A stretch of 64,000 nt of DNA. It comes from Alectoria sarmentosa (taxonomy: Eukaryota; Ascomycota; Lecanoromycetes; Lecanorales; Parmeliaceae). This document shows, piece after piece, positions 12,146 through 24,277 of the stretch. The notes below the pieces were generated by a model. That model worked only from the letters and a program-made list of their open reading frames with translations, ran no database searches and was not told the origin of the DNA. The translations under genes were made by a program, and so were the position numbers. Position 1 is the first letter of the stretch. Each line of letters begins with the position of its first letter. The stretch covers positions 62,001 through 126,000 of the forward strand of contig WOGZ01000047.1 in NCBI GenBank assembly GCA_009733775.1. Reading direction: 5' to 3'.

Positions 12146-12403
12146 GAAAGTGCTGGACAGCGCTAGTATCTTTTCGGAAGTGGAGCCTACTTATAGTGTG
12201 GAACCCTAGAGCTACTTCTTGGGAGCTCATATATTGGACCATTAGCTCTGATAGGGGCGATGGACCTCATATTAGGCTCAGATCAGGTGCTGTTCCAAAA
12301 ACCCTTTAAGCGCATTGTCCAGACTACCCTTCAGGCAGGGCGTTATCCGAGATCGAGTCTTGGCGTCCAGGACTTTTGGTGCAGACCACTGTAGACTGAA
12401 GCA
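12137..12403 (+). repeat. Dispersed repeat, copy A
   Basis: About 265 bases similar to 55825-56095 in the same orientation. Best-matching parts are the left end CCGAAAGTGCTGGACAGCGC and the right end, with AAGCGCATTGTC and GACTTTTGGTGCA. A third, partial copy starts near 60095. The left edge coincides with the point where the O-methyltransferase homology ends. No coding capacity; terminal repeats not evident. Confidence 0.65.
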
Positions 12404-12918
12404 TGTCCACTTATACACCTTTTTCTTTGTTATCTTCACAAATTCGTTACTCAGACATGTCTATTCAATACACTCGTTCATAGCTCCATTGATCTTAATA
12501 TTTTCGATACAATATCATTTCCGTGGTCAACCATGCTCTCGACAATCTCTAGATACCATGAGTTCGCGCTCTATCTTCGGTCTAGCAGTCAGTACCTCGC
12601 CTTCAATCCTCGAAGCATTTTGGTTGACTAGAGGTACAATAAGATTGCACTCAAACTTCTTCGGCGCAAGCAATCTCTGGTCTAGTCATGAGGGAATCGG
12701 TACGTTGTCACATGAATACATTCGAAGCCAGCCTCTTTCAAGTGATGTTCACAGCAGAAGAAACCTCGGCAAGCACAGGTAGAATCTTACGGACGCTCAT
12801 CTATATATTTTCAATGTCGATGTTCCTTTGCGAAGGGCGAACTCGCCCTACAGACGTCGCAATGCTACCCAGCTACTATGACTATCGCTTGCTCGATGCC
12901 TTAGCTGCTTCTTCCTAC
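12404..12918. other. Gene-free stretch
   Basis: Between repeat copy A and the 3' end of the diterpene synthase. The only sizeable plus-strand frames are unrecognisable. Nothing else is supported. Confidence 0.4.
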
Positions 12919-15900
12919 TCACTTCATTCGGCTAGCGATATCCCTGGCAACATATATCTGCCCGTAAAGATCCGTCACGCGAACAAAGAGATCCACCGCA
13001 TTCATCACCGTCTCTGACACTTCGTCGCGTAGCTTGCCGAGTGCCACTTCCAGACATTCTCGCTCATACTGCGCGAGCCACATGAGCTGCTGTTTCCTCT
13101 TCTTCTCATCCTCGGTAGCGTCCAAGGCGTGACTCTCGCCACCACGATCCATCATCGCACCGGCACCAAATTCAGGGAAGTTCACGCTGTTGAGATTCTT
13201 CTCCGCTCGATCCCGCGCCACAGACCCGTAGTCATTATATTGCCGACACAGGGTCGCAAGGTGCTTGCACGCATCCTCGGCGAGATAGCTCTGGCGCAAG
13301 GAAGCAAAGCAAGCCTTGCCTGGCTCCGGCGCGATCAGGCACGCGAAGAAGGCGAATGCATACGGGCAGCTGGTATGGTCGGCGGAAGTGCTGCGCACCC
13401 AGGTGAAATAAGACGTCTGTGGGGAGGTAAACGTGAGCGCTTTTGTGGTGCTGATTTGTTGCTGGGACAAGCGCGTGTTATCTTCGATTTGTGCAACGTG
13501 AGCGAGAAGGAAAGTGCGGAGCTCTCGGCGTAGATGGCTCTGTGCGGAGGCTGCACTTTGGAGGACTTTCGGGTGGCGTAGCACGTAGTCAGTGAAACGG
13601 CAGAGCACGCGCTCGATATCGGTAATTGTCACTTTGGTTTGTGCTTGAAGCTCCGTTTCTTTTCCATCGGTCTTATTGCGTACTGTATCAACAGAGTCAG
13701 ATCGTCCACGATTGCGACTCCCATGGGCTACTGCAGAGGCTGATGATGGCAGGCACAGGCGGTCGATCAATTTCTTAATAGGCTGGAGGTTGTGCTCAAA
13801 GTGCATGCCCACAACAGCCTCCATGTATTCGTCTGCTTGGTAATTGAGCATAGAGATGACAATCATCTCCCACAGAATTGTGGGATGGACTGGCTTGCCC
13901 AGAGCGTTACACCCAAGCCATGTGAATGGTATATACTCGAGATACCTGTCTTCAGCCATCTCTTCTCGTGGAAATATGTTCAGCCTAACAGCTCTCAGCC
14001 GAGGCAGAAACAGTCTGCTTTCTATGAGCAAAGACCTGAGCTTCAAGCCATTATGCCAATGTGAGAACATGGGAATTTTGGAGAAGAAGTTTGAGAACTT
14101 GGTGACTGTTAAGGGTTGTATATCTGTAGTCATCTTCATGCGTGGTGACCAGGCTCGCGACAGCGATTGGCTATGCATAGCTGCCAAACAATAGGCATGG
14201 GAAAGAACAGGTGACGCGTAAGTCACTTTCTCTATCCAGATGTAGGCTGGCAGCCGCCAGTAATTGTGGCTTGTGGTGAGAAAGCTTTTTGCCCTTGTCA
14301 CAGCTGCTGATACCTCCAATCGAATCGAGTCCGTCCAGGGTACCGCAGAAGCGCTGATGAGGGTCAAGATGGCGTACGCAGTGACCTCCGGTATCTGGGA
14401 CCAGGAGCCATTGAACTCCTCACTTATGAGGGTCTGGGTGATTATCTGCATTAGGACAATGGGAATCTGGTTCACCAAATCCAGAGACAGACTAGAGAGC
14501 ATCTCTTCATCCCACAAGATCAGTAGTCGAGAAAAGGCTTGAGCGAGTAACATCATTGGATACTGCAGGGAGATATTCTGCCCTTCAATTAGCATCTTCA
14601 CCAAAATGATTGCTGTCATTGAGATACCCATTTGTCTTTGACTGGCCCGTTCATCCAGCAGTCGATCAAGAACGAGGTCACCTTGGAAATATAAGCTACA
14701 TATCTTTCGGGTTCCTCTAGGTGAAGAAGTGCATTCAAGACATTGCAATTGGAGCTGAAGCTGGGATTCCTTTCTGCCGAATACGTCTTGAAGCAGCGCT
14801 CTGTGTCGAATCTAGATATAAGCTGCTGGGGATCTATGCATGGCTTGTTTAGTAGTCGGAGAGTCAGAAGTGCTTTCGATGTATCATCTGCATCTGCCAT
14901 CATGTGAGGTGCTTTTCAGAGTCAGTGTACTGGGGAAAGTCTCATCAAGTCATGTGCCTACCAAACCCAACCAAACCACCGCCCAAACGAAGAGCCCCTT
15001 CGACGTAGTCGCAAATAGCCTCTACGTTCTCGACACCAAGAGTGGACACTGTGAAGTCTGCCTCTAGCAAGGTCGACATGACCTAAATACCCGTCAGTCA
15101 ACACTGATAGTGGGTACTTTCAGAACCATACCCATGTCAATTCAAATATCGTGGATGGAAAGGCACTGGGAAATCCACCTGTGTCAGGTGCTATCCAACG
15201 ATCTGAGACTCCCCGAAGGTATACCTCCATGTCTTCATCGGAAGTACCGGAAAAGATCAGGTACGAAGCCGTAGATGCTGGGGAGCCCATCATACTTCCA
15301 GACCTTTTGTGATGGACAAGTTTTTGAAAATCGACTTTTCCCGCAAACGCCTCCAATGAATGGATTGCACTTGTTGGACCATCACTGTATAGCATCAAGG
15401 GGTCAAATTTGGCCAGCTTTTTGGAGTTGAGGTCCATCAAAAGACCAAGCCCAGAGAAGTTCATGTCAACGCCGTGTTCAGAAAGTAGCGTCAAAAGTGT
15501 GGGTACTAGCAATTCAAATCCCACATGGTCGCTTGAGGCTACATCCCAAACTTTGAGTCGCTCACTTAGACATTCAGTTGCCCGAGAAATCCTGCTCTCG
15601 ACATTATCGGGGATGTGCAAATTGGCATCCAAAGACGAGTGTTTTCGGTTATGTAGAATCGCTAGCAGAGATGCCATCGTATTTAGAATACCATCAATCT
15701 CAGTCGCATAGGACTCCCAACCTCCATCGGGTAGCTGTTTGTCGAGGACGTATCTAAAGCTATCGGGGAAAAGCCACGTTCGACGGCCGTCAATGACCTT
15801 CGACACCATTGAGACCCAGGCGGTATCGTAGATTGATGCGGACATGTAGCTTATAGGTCTTCCATCCTTGCAAGCGCTGGCCAGCTGCCCGACCAAAACC

Positions 15901-15923
15901 GAAGCTTCAGCCTCTAGAAACAT
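12919..15923 (-). CDS. Bifunctional diterpene synthase (class II cyclase + class I synthase)
   Basis: Four exons (15923-15132, 15082-14962, 14911-14628, 14577-12919) give 951 residues, normal for fungal CPS/KS-type enzymes. Introns are 49-50 bp. The N-terminal half has MSASIYDTAWVSMV and the class II acid motif DADD (311-314) within MADADDTSK, which protonates GGPP to copalyl diphosphate. The C-terminal half has the class I motif DEYME (648-652) and NDYGSVARD (847-855), the NSE-type metal-binding motif, so both active sites look intact. The C-terminus, DLYGQIYVARDIASRMK, is as expected for this family. The start is the first ATG of the domain frame; the frame stays open to 15944 but only through a TTG. 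The gene opens a minus-strand run of methyltransferase and P450 genes, which supports a diterpenoid pathway. Which diterpene is made (kaurane, pimarane or other) cannot be told by eye. Confidence 0.93.
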
Positions 15924-17594
15924 ACCTTGGAGATGAAACTCCAAGAGTCCAAGCCAAGGAGTCAGACCATACGGTCCATATTTGATCTGGAGTGGAGAGC
16001 CTTTGACTTATTTGACCAAGAGCTGGGTCCGCTCACATCGTATATCGAATTGATACCAGGCTGAATGTGACATGCAGTATTTCTGACCTTGATTTGTATA
16101 TGAAGAGTTTCACCGCTCTAAGCGGCATAAGTGAACGGTCCACGGACGTAACAATTATGTCTCCTGCTACAGTAGGACATGAGCGTCCTCTAAGATACAG
16201 ACTAGGCTCAACGTGCATAGACAGTATCTCCGGTAAAGCAACATGCGGTCATCTCGTATTACAATAGCGGTGCATACATAGTCGACAGATATGCCGTGAG
16301 AGTATAATATCCGAGCGAGTGGGGGACATGATTTGATGAAAGTCACAGCGATAGGAGAGGGAGGGTGCTTCTCGTTTCTAAGTGGATGATCAACCCAGCC
16401 TTGCAGCATCTTTAAAGAGGCAGAGGAAATGGTTCAATTCGTCATTGACAATGATTCGTTGAATGTCAGACGACCCAGAACCAGGCTTTGAACTCGCCGT
16501 GTTTGCTAGATTAGTCCTCAGGTCTCGGCCGACCCAGCCTCGGCATGTACAAAACCGGTAAGCAAAGCGAATTTGGTTCGAACATGTAACTTACGGTATT
16601 GTAGTGCAACTGCGGGAGACCGAAACGGGGTCCCATGCGATGAACAGGTAATGCAGGATGCGTCGCTTTAGGCTGCAACGCATGCCTCGGTAAAGTGGGA
16701 AACGAGTCGATATTACCGTAGGGATGTAAATCTTGCTGCTCTCGCCGTGTCAGGAATGGAATTCAAAGCCCCCGCGGAAAAGGCAAAGTTTTGAACTTGT
16801 CGACCTTCACAATCCTCGAACAAGTGAGCCGATTGAATTACACTTTGTGCAAGTCTTAGTCTATGTAGCTAGAGCTACAAGTCTGTGAACAAGAGATTTT
16901 GCCCTAGTCATATCCTCGCTGAGACGTTCCGCATTGTGTTCCGCCCTCAATGAATTGAATCTTTGACACGAAGAGCTGCCCTCTAGTTTGGGACCTGGAG
17001 CGAATTTTCTGGTTCAGGTTGATTTCGTGATTCACTGCTAAGCAAGGAAGGTTTCTGGTCAATTGCGAAGTGTGTTCAACACGTTGCCCGTGAGCCGATT
17101 TCTGTTGAAGGGTGTTGACTCTCTTGGAAAGTCATCCCATAGTCTAGCTCTTCTCCTAGTGAAGCAATGGTTATTACTCCAGAACCTGTTAAACCTTTGC
17201 TCGCTCGAACCCAACGACTTCACACCATTCGAAAGTTGCATGTCAAAATCAGACCAATGTGCAAAGAAGTTGCGCACGCCAACGCAGATTTTAAGACACT
17301 TACTACTGAAAATAGCTGAAAGACGTCACTTCGATCAATCACTATGCCGGAGACGCAGGTAATTTTGTGGAGGTCAGCTGGCTTGAGAATCTGAATGGTC
17401 CCAGTGGATCAGTACGGTGCTAGCGGGCGCGAGAGATACTACCAGTAGATGTACAACTCTGGGATTTACCGTTCCATCTCAGTGTCCTGAACTCAGTGAG
17501 GTGCCAAGGACAAGGCTTTCAGACAGGTCGTCAATACAGTAGTGGTCGCTAAAACTCTTCTCTGGTGACAGTCATCTCGTATGATAGGACCTCA
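15924..17594. other. Gene-free 1.7 kb upstream of the diterpene synthase
   Basis: Contains the diterpene synthase promoter and the 3' side of the next gene. Short frames (for example 17063-17362 plus) have no family features. No repeat or RNA gene recognised. Confidence 0.4.
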
Positions 17595-18679
17595 TTATTG
17601 GGCTCTCCTTCCCACAACACTCAGGAATGTCGTATCAAAACTCGCCCCCTTCTTCATCTCCGCCTCCAACGCTCTCACAAATTTCCTAATATCATCCGCA
17701 TTCCCCACCCCTTCGGTATTCTCGTCCACCAAGTCTAGGTAGCCAGCGAGGTTGCTCTGGCCCCACATGGCGCGGTACTGGTCGCCAATAAGATGGTGGT
17801 CAGTCGCTACGTCTTCAAGACCGTGGCTCTGGAATAGTTCAGGAAGCTGCTCGACCCATCTAGCTTGGTCAGGACCGATGTTTAGGGATAGGATAAACGG
17901 TAAACGCTTACTCGTAAGTGGTATATGGCTTTGGTTTCGCCCAAACTTTACAATGCTGTTCGAGAATAGGGGTTGGCATATTGGGATCGGGCTTCCAGAC
18001 GCTGACTGACTTGGCTAAGGGCTCGAACCATTGCAGGTAACCACCAGGCTCTGGACGATGGTCAGCAAGCGCTGAATCGCTAATTCTAGATCAAAAAGCA
18101 TGTCTGTTTGCAATGCTGCGGTCGTAATACAGGAGTGGATGCACTGAAATCACCCACTTAGCAAGGACATGACATTCTTGAGCAGTACCGGAGCATCTGG
18201 GTTGTTCACGAGACAGAGCCAGAATCTAACATGGACGATATCGTACTGCCCTAGGAACTCTGTCGGGAACGGTTCAAAGCAGTCGTGGACTACCAGCCGG
18301 ACATTGGAGATGGTATACAGAGGCGAAAACTGCTCATCCGAAATGTCGAAACCATCGATGGTAGCATTGGGATACTTGATAGCGGTTTCAAGGGCCCATG
18401 CTCTTTATTGCCATGAGTCTAGGAGAGTAGACAGAGGAGGAAGTGCCTTACGCGGTGCCTGTGCCTACGTCGGCGATGCGGATATTCTCTTGACTCGTGG
18501 GTATTTTAGGATTGATCAGGTAGCCAGCGATTTCTTTCAGAAGTAGATGGTTGTAGTTAAGTCTGGTGATAGCGATCAGCTAAACGCAGATATGCTGCGA
18601 GTGAGACTCCGTACCTGATAGAGGACCTAAAGGTCCGCTTAATTGGGTAAGTGACCCTACCCTCGCTCTGAGTCGCCAT
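17595..18679 (-). CDS. LaeA-type class I SAM-dependent methyltransferase (MT1)
   Basis: Five exons (18679-18615, 18562-18452, 18402-18158, 18050-17912, 17859-17595) join in frame to 274 residues. Introns are 52, 49, 107 and 52 bp. Early residues IRLNYNHLLLKEIAGYL are followed by the SAM-binding loop IADVGTGTAAW (motif I, Asp53-Thr58), then GFDISDEQF (motif II acid), the YDIVHVRFWL block, and LLKPGGYLQWFE. These are the standard signatures of fungal LaeA-like methyltransferases of secondary-metabolite clusters. The C-terminus is FLSVVGRRAQ. No membrane segment, so probably cytosolic or nuclear. It sits between the diterpene synthase and the first P450 in the same orientation. It could methylate the diterpenoid or act as a regulator; sequence does not decide. 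Confidence 0.85.
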
Positions 18680-19449
18680 GGGTGCGGCTCCTTCAGTCAA
18701 AAGCGAGACGGTATGTAATTTGTTCAAAGCTTGACCCAAAAGACTCGGCAAGACAATAAATTAAGCTATTTTGTTCCAGCAGTAGCCTAATATCAAGCGT
18801 GCTTCAAACAACGTGTCACAAGCAAAGGATAAATGTTAGAACTTATATGAAAATTCAAAGCCCGACTGCAGCATGGACAAGGTGTAAAGGATATAACAGC
18901 CATGTAATCCTTCGTAAGCAGTGCATGCGAAGACTCTAGCACGTCATTCTCATTCGAACAAGGCGACGCTTCCCGGCCCGAACAAATCAAGAAAGGATCT
19001 TCTAAGAGCCCAGAGGATGTATGAGATCATGCATGAACCATACATATTCTTGACGATCTCTGCCAAAATACTGGTGAGGCTGGACGGGGTCGAGCGGGGT
19101 ATGGATTGCCCCGAGCTGCATATCCGCCAATCACTATGGCAATCCTTTTCACACTAGAATTCAGCTCATGTATGGATGTAGTGGTCTAGCAGCATGCTGA
19201 CGTCCCGAAGTGCAACCGTTGTGTGAGGTAGTCGGGTTGGGATAAAGATATACTCAAAGCGGTTTACATAAAGTAGGCATAACACATGGAGCAGAGAGCG
19301 GACAGAAGCTTCCTCAACTTGATTGTCAGCAGTTTAGGCAGCCAGGCCGCTGTGAAGATCAATTATGAAGACCGAATCTCTAGCAAACGAGCAATCAAGC
19401 TACATGTGTGTGTCGACAGTCATAGAAGAAGGATTAAGAACGGCTGTAC
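18680..19449. other. Gene-free stretch
   Basis: 770 bases between the MT1 start and the end of P450-1. Small frames only; presumed MT1 promoter and P450-1 3' region. Confidence 0.4.
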
Positions 19450-21338
19450 TTAAACCTTCCGCTTGACAACCCGGATCGGAAGCTCCTTCATCAAACCAAT
19501 ACTAATGTTAGCCTCGATATCATCATACATCATCTTGATTCCCTTGTCTCTCGTCCTCTCCCATGCTAGGTTCTTGTCTCCTCGACATTCCTGTAATGCG
19601 TTCTCATCTACGATCAGTTCTAATGAGTACTCTTTCAACAGCGTTGCCATGACCGATGTCAGCTCAATCTGCGCAAAGGTTCTGCCGGGGCAAGCCCTTC
19701 CGCCGGCGCCAAAGGCATGCCACGCTGGGAGTGCACCTTTGACGTCGTCAGGCCTGTCATCCGTACCTAGCCATCTCTCTGGGTTGAAGTATAAGGCCGG
19801 CGAGTCAGACAGCACAGCGCGTCTTTCGGGTGCCACTTGTGGCTTTTTCCATACCGCCGGATTTCGGGCGGCGGCTGCGTTGTTGATAAGAGTGAGAGTG
19901 TTTTCGGGGATCCCGTGAGATTGGCCTTTAGAGTCAACCACAGTCACGGGCTCGACCGTCGTACGCATGAGGAACGAGCCTGGGTTGTAGATGTAGAGCA
20001 CTTCTTTCTGGACTGCGCCGATGTGGCCTTTCTGAAGCGCTTGGTAGTCCTTCTCGACCGTCCATTCGCTCTTCGGGCGCCCGTCGAGTTGTCTATCCAG
20101 CTCTTCCTGGATTCGTTTCTGGTACTCGGGATAGAGCGTCAATAACACAAAGATGAAACCCATAGTGCTCCCCAAAGTTTCGTGCCCAGCGAGTAAAGTG
20201 AAGAAGATATTGCCCAGTACACTTTCTTCTGGAAGAGGTTGCTTGCCTGTTAATTCCGGGTCGGCCGCGGAAATAACGATCGCCTCTGGATCTGATTAGT
20301 GTTTTCAGCTACATAGAAGTATTTGTTGTAGCTACCAAGAATAGTTTTGTTCCTCTTGCCTGCAAGCTCCTCTATATTCTCGACGGCCCCCAACCGGAGC
20401 TCTTGGAAGTATTTGGTCACTTCGGTGAAACCCTCGTGTGCTTCCTTGAACATCTTTCCCGGAAGCTTGCCAAGGAGCGCTCGTGGGGTCATGAATACGG
20501 TCGCTAGACGCCTAAGCATTGTGAATAGAGCTTTGTCAAAGGTCAGTTGATGTCCAGATGGCATTGCTGTTGCGGATTCATAATCATCCCACTCCAGTCT
20601 CTTGTTGAAAAAGCCGCTCGAGATCACATGCAGAGCCAGCCTTGAGGTCCAAGACCTGATGACGGGGATGACTGAGCCTTCTTTCTCGATCCAGTGGGTG
20701 GTAAGCGTCTCGATTTGATGCTGGGCCTCGTCCCAGACGATCTTGTTCATCGCGTTACCGAATCCAGCACTGACTGCCCTGCGGTGAGCCTTCCATTCCT
20801 CCCCGGAGACCGAACTAATCGTGGGGCCCCAAAGATCGTAGAACTTCACGAGCTCTAGCGGCTGCTCCACCTTCGGATGCAATGTGAATAGCTGGTCGAT
20901 CACTGCATTGTCACAAGTCCAGAGCATGTTGCCATTCGGAGTTGCCAGGACAAATGTATCGCTGCTAGCGTCTTTGAATGGTTGATGGCCAGTTTTCCAT
21001 ACCTTGAAGATTTGAGCGATTCTATTTCTATGAGCGAAGTAAGATAGGGATGGGCATAGGGGCACAGACTGTAACCATGGGCTCGTCCAGGCCCGTGGCA
21101 AAACTTCAAGCACGGGGACGAGGATAGGATAGAACATCATCCACCACGCATCCGAGAGGTAGATGCTACTTTTGTCAGTATCTCTCGACATCGCACCTCC
21201 CGGGGTAGCTCACGGGGAGTAGAAGACAGGAAACCCGGTCGCCGATGCAGTACGGTGATTCTGCCTCCATTTCGAAACCTTCATGTAGCTCCCCAGGATG
21301 GCTAGCCCCACCAAGCCTGTCAAAAGAATACTGACCAT
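19450..21338 (-). CDS. Cytochrome P450 (P450-1), ExxR arginine missing
   Basis: Three exons (21338-21214, 21168-20336, 20291-19450) give 599 residues. The ATG at 21338 adds an N-terminal anchor (VSILLTGLVGLAILGSYM) that the longest downstream frame lacks. The I-helix oxygen-binding motif AGHET is at about 354-358, FNPERW is the PERF-type motif, and the haem loop FGAGGRACPG has Cys520. The K-helix ExxR, invariant in nearly all P450s, reads EVLY (416-419): Arg is replaced by Tyr (codon TAC). The rest of the protein looks intact. Known: ExxR holds the haem-binding fold. Inferred: this enzyme may be inactive or unusual. Introns are 45 and 44 bp. It probably was, or is, a diterpenoid oxidase at the ER membrane. 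Confidence 0.88.
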
Positions 21339-21857
21339 CTTGCGTCTCGAAAAAGTGTACAGATTAAAGACAAGCCGCAGGATGGTAGGAGAGACGGGCC
21401 TTGGTCGCAGAGCTTTGAGGCAGACGCACTTTCAAGGGGGTGTACGAGTACGAATGTGCTCAGCTGCTGACCAGCCCCGCCTGCTGTCCATTCCTTGAAA
21501 GCTTGCAGCCTTAATAAAAATGCCGCAGCCTCTTTGATTATCTCTGCAGCTGTTTTCACGCGTGGGGTAATATACATTAGCGCCCCTTACTAACTAATGG
21601 AAGGCTGCTTTTCGCGGTACCAGCCGGTGCTAAAAATCTATCCTTGCCGAGCAAATTCCGAGTACCCGAGCTGAGAACCCGGAGAAAACCGAAGTTTGAA
21701 CGCCAAGCTTTTGCAAACGGTTTGCATTTCATTGTAGCACGCCGTGCACGAAAACAAGCTCATCACTTGGATCAAAACCCAATTCCATCTACTTATTGTT
21801 GTACACTGAGACATACATCCGCAGCAGCCTCACCATCAGGTTTCAACGTGCGCACGA
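21339..21857. other. Gene-free stretch
   Basis: About 520 bases between the P450-1 start and the P450-2 stop; presumed P450-1 promoter. Nothing else recognised. Confidence 0.4.
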
Positions 21858-23566
21858 TCAGTACACGATGCCCGAACAAGTCTCTCTGCGTCGTATCAAC
21901 AATTCGGTATCTGGGTGGAAGAACACGAATTCGTGCAGCAAGGCATTCGGTGGACGTTCCCCGCCAACAAATTTAAACTCGTATTCGTCGAGGAACTTGA
22001 CGAGGATGACCTTCGCCATCAGAGTTGCGATGTACCGCCCTGGACACGCCCATCTTCCAGCTCCCCATCTGTAATCGTCTGCGAGAACGCTCGAAAATGG
22101 TCGAGCTCGATGATCCTGTAAGTTTTGGTTGTAAGCTCGAAGAGCGTCGTATTTCTTTGGATTGGGAAAGAATTGAGCGTCCATTGCCCTGGAGTATCCT
22201 GAAATGCAGACGAACTGTCCTTTCTTGAGTTTGAGGCCATCAGAGAGTGTAAGGTCGTTCAGGATCACTCGACTGTAAACTAAATACGTCCCTGGTGCAA
22301 GCCTGACTGTCTCCTTCATGGCCGAGTCTAGCTTTTCCAAGCTGTTGTATGCCTCCACGTCCCAATTTCCGTCCACTTCTTCGTGCTTTGTGCGAATCTC
22401 CTCGCGAATCTCCTTAAGAAAATGCGGGTTAGCAACAAGATCTGCCACGACACCGACGATTAGAGCTGCCGAACTGTAGGTAGCTCCGGCTGCGGTAGAT
22501 CCCACAATCCCCTTGATCAGCTGAGGATCAGCATCCTGGCCGTCCTTTGCCTCTGTTATCATGTGTGAGATCAGATCAGTGCGTCCTTCACAGCCCTTGT
22601 CCGATAGACGTTGCTCTACTTCTGGATAAACGAAACGCTCCAAAGTCTTCCAAGTTTGTCGCAGGCGCCACTTGTCTGGATGAAGCCAGACAAGGACTGG
22701 CTGCAAGAACCACGGTACCAGTCGCATTGTGAAGGCTACAGAAAAGACTATCGTCATCTTTAGAGAAGTTCTGGAGATATAAGCTTGAGTTGTACTCACC
22801 ATTTTTTGTATGCTCCATGAATGTACGAACAAGCTCAGGGTCGTCACAGGTTGGATCGCCGAAGGTGACCAGGGTTATGCTTCGACTGATGCAAAGGACG
22901 ACCTTATCGACTGGTTTGACCGCGGTCCATACATCAGATCTCTGGGGGAACAACCTGGTCAACGTCTCTTCGATACGGACTTGGGAGGGTTTAAGTAGTT
23001 CAGGAAGAGCCGGAGTTATTCGGTTGAGCAGCATCTTGACATGATGGTTGGTCTTGAGTACCACGTCCATCCCATTTAAATTTCCTAGCAGGGTCGATGC
23101 ATGGGACCTCCTGGAGCTAATCAAGTTTTGAGGTAACCTATTGAGTTCGGGGATGAATTGTGGTGGAAGCACGACTAGATCGGTGTCCCCGCGGTCAAGA
23201 CGATATGCACGGTGTTTAAACTGAGAATCATCAGCAACGATTCACCGTGAACACACCAGTGCAACCTACCTTTTCATTTGCAGCTTCCAATATATCCCTT
23301 GACTTTGTTGCCCACCGGATTCGAGCGAACACTCGAGGCTCGAGAGAAAAGCGACGATTGACAATTGGAAGGCCGTCATTGTGGGTGAGGAAGTGTGTAA
23401 GGGCATATGTAAGAGATAAGATGATGGAAGTCAAAAGCGCGAGCTTGAAAAAACTTGTATGGTGCTCCGGAAAGCTTAGCTCCATCCACGTCTGAGTAAC
23501 ATTCAAGCTGTCTTCTGAAAAGCATCTTGTACTTAAAAAATGAAGATCTAGCCTGGTTGTCGACAT
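21858..23566 (-). CDS. Cytochrome P450 (P450-2), fungal diterpenoid-oxidase type
   Basis: Three exons (23566-23270, 23220-22800, 22747-21858) give 535 residues, introns 49 and 52 bp. A membrane anchor (LALLTSIILSLTYALTHFL) lies at about 41-59. ExxR is intact as ETVR (385-388), the PERF region is PKKYDALRAY, and the haem loop is RWGAGRWACPG with Cys474. The I-helix has GSTAAGATYSS rather than the usual AGxET. The KYDALR form and the C-terminal block LLHEF resemble the CYP503/CYP68 group, which includes gibberellin-pathway oxidases of Fusarium; this is a resemblance, not an assignment. P450-3 is the closest relative in the window. Likely an ER-anchored oxidase acting on the diterpene scaffold. 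Confidence 0.9.
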
Positions 23567-23779
23567 GATTGCGTTTGTTCGTCGGTCAAAGAGGCTGTAC
23601 TAATCGCAGATATCTGGGTCGTTCGACTCTCTTTAACGTCAGGGACGCAGTTCCTCGCCGCAAGGCACTGTCCGTACTGCGTCATAGCTGGACTTCTTAC
23701 ACCAACTTTAACTCGCTATGGGACGTTCATTTGAGACAGTTACCTTGAAATCAAAGAATAACGCCGATCATATCACGTA

Positions 23780-23809
23780 ATATTACATGGAAAGATAACC
23801 ATGTAATAT
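23780..23809. promoter_or_regulatory. 11-bp perfect inverted repeat, 8-nt spacer
   Basis: ATATTACATGG at 23780-23790 is answered by its exact reverse complement at 23799-23809. It lies about 210 bases upstream of the P450-2 start, in the gap shared with the divergent rhodopsin-like gene. Could be a dyad operator or chance in a local AT-rich patch. Confidence 0.35.
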
Positions 23810-24277
23810 ACTTTGCAGCATCATACCACATTCGGCAGGTCAACAGCGGAATGCTGATCTCGAAGAATTTGGACGAAATGGATAAGCACGGGTGAGATTA
23901 GAATACGCCCTGCAGGCCACAGCTGCAGCTACTGGGCGGTGTGAACTTTCGAGTCGCACCTCCTTCGAAGACCGAGCTGGGAGCCCACCCACCCTCATCT
24001 TTGGGGTACCTCATACAGGATCAACATGACGTCAGCGTAGGTGTCACGATTCTCGCGATGGCGCTTCGCAGCTGGATGTCAGATGAAACTAAGATCGAGG
24101 CTACGACACGCACATGGCGCTTTTAAAATGGCGGGCTGCGACTTTCCGTCTCACCCTTTAAATGTCAGTCTTTGCATAAATGTCTTGTTTGTCAAAGAGT
24201 AGTTCTTCTCATATCCCCAGGCTTCCCTGAACATTTCGACGGCTCCGGTCGCCAACCTTCGACAGCCACCTACAGCT

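Noticed and set aside
13129..14542. Several plus-strand frames across the diterpene synthase
   Set aside because: Antisense shadows of the synthase exon 4.
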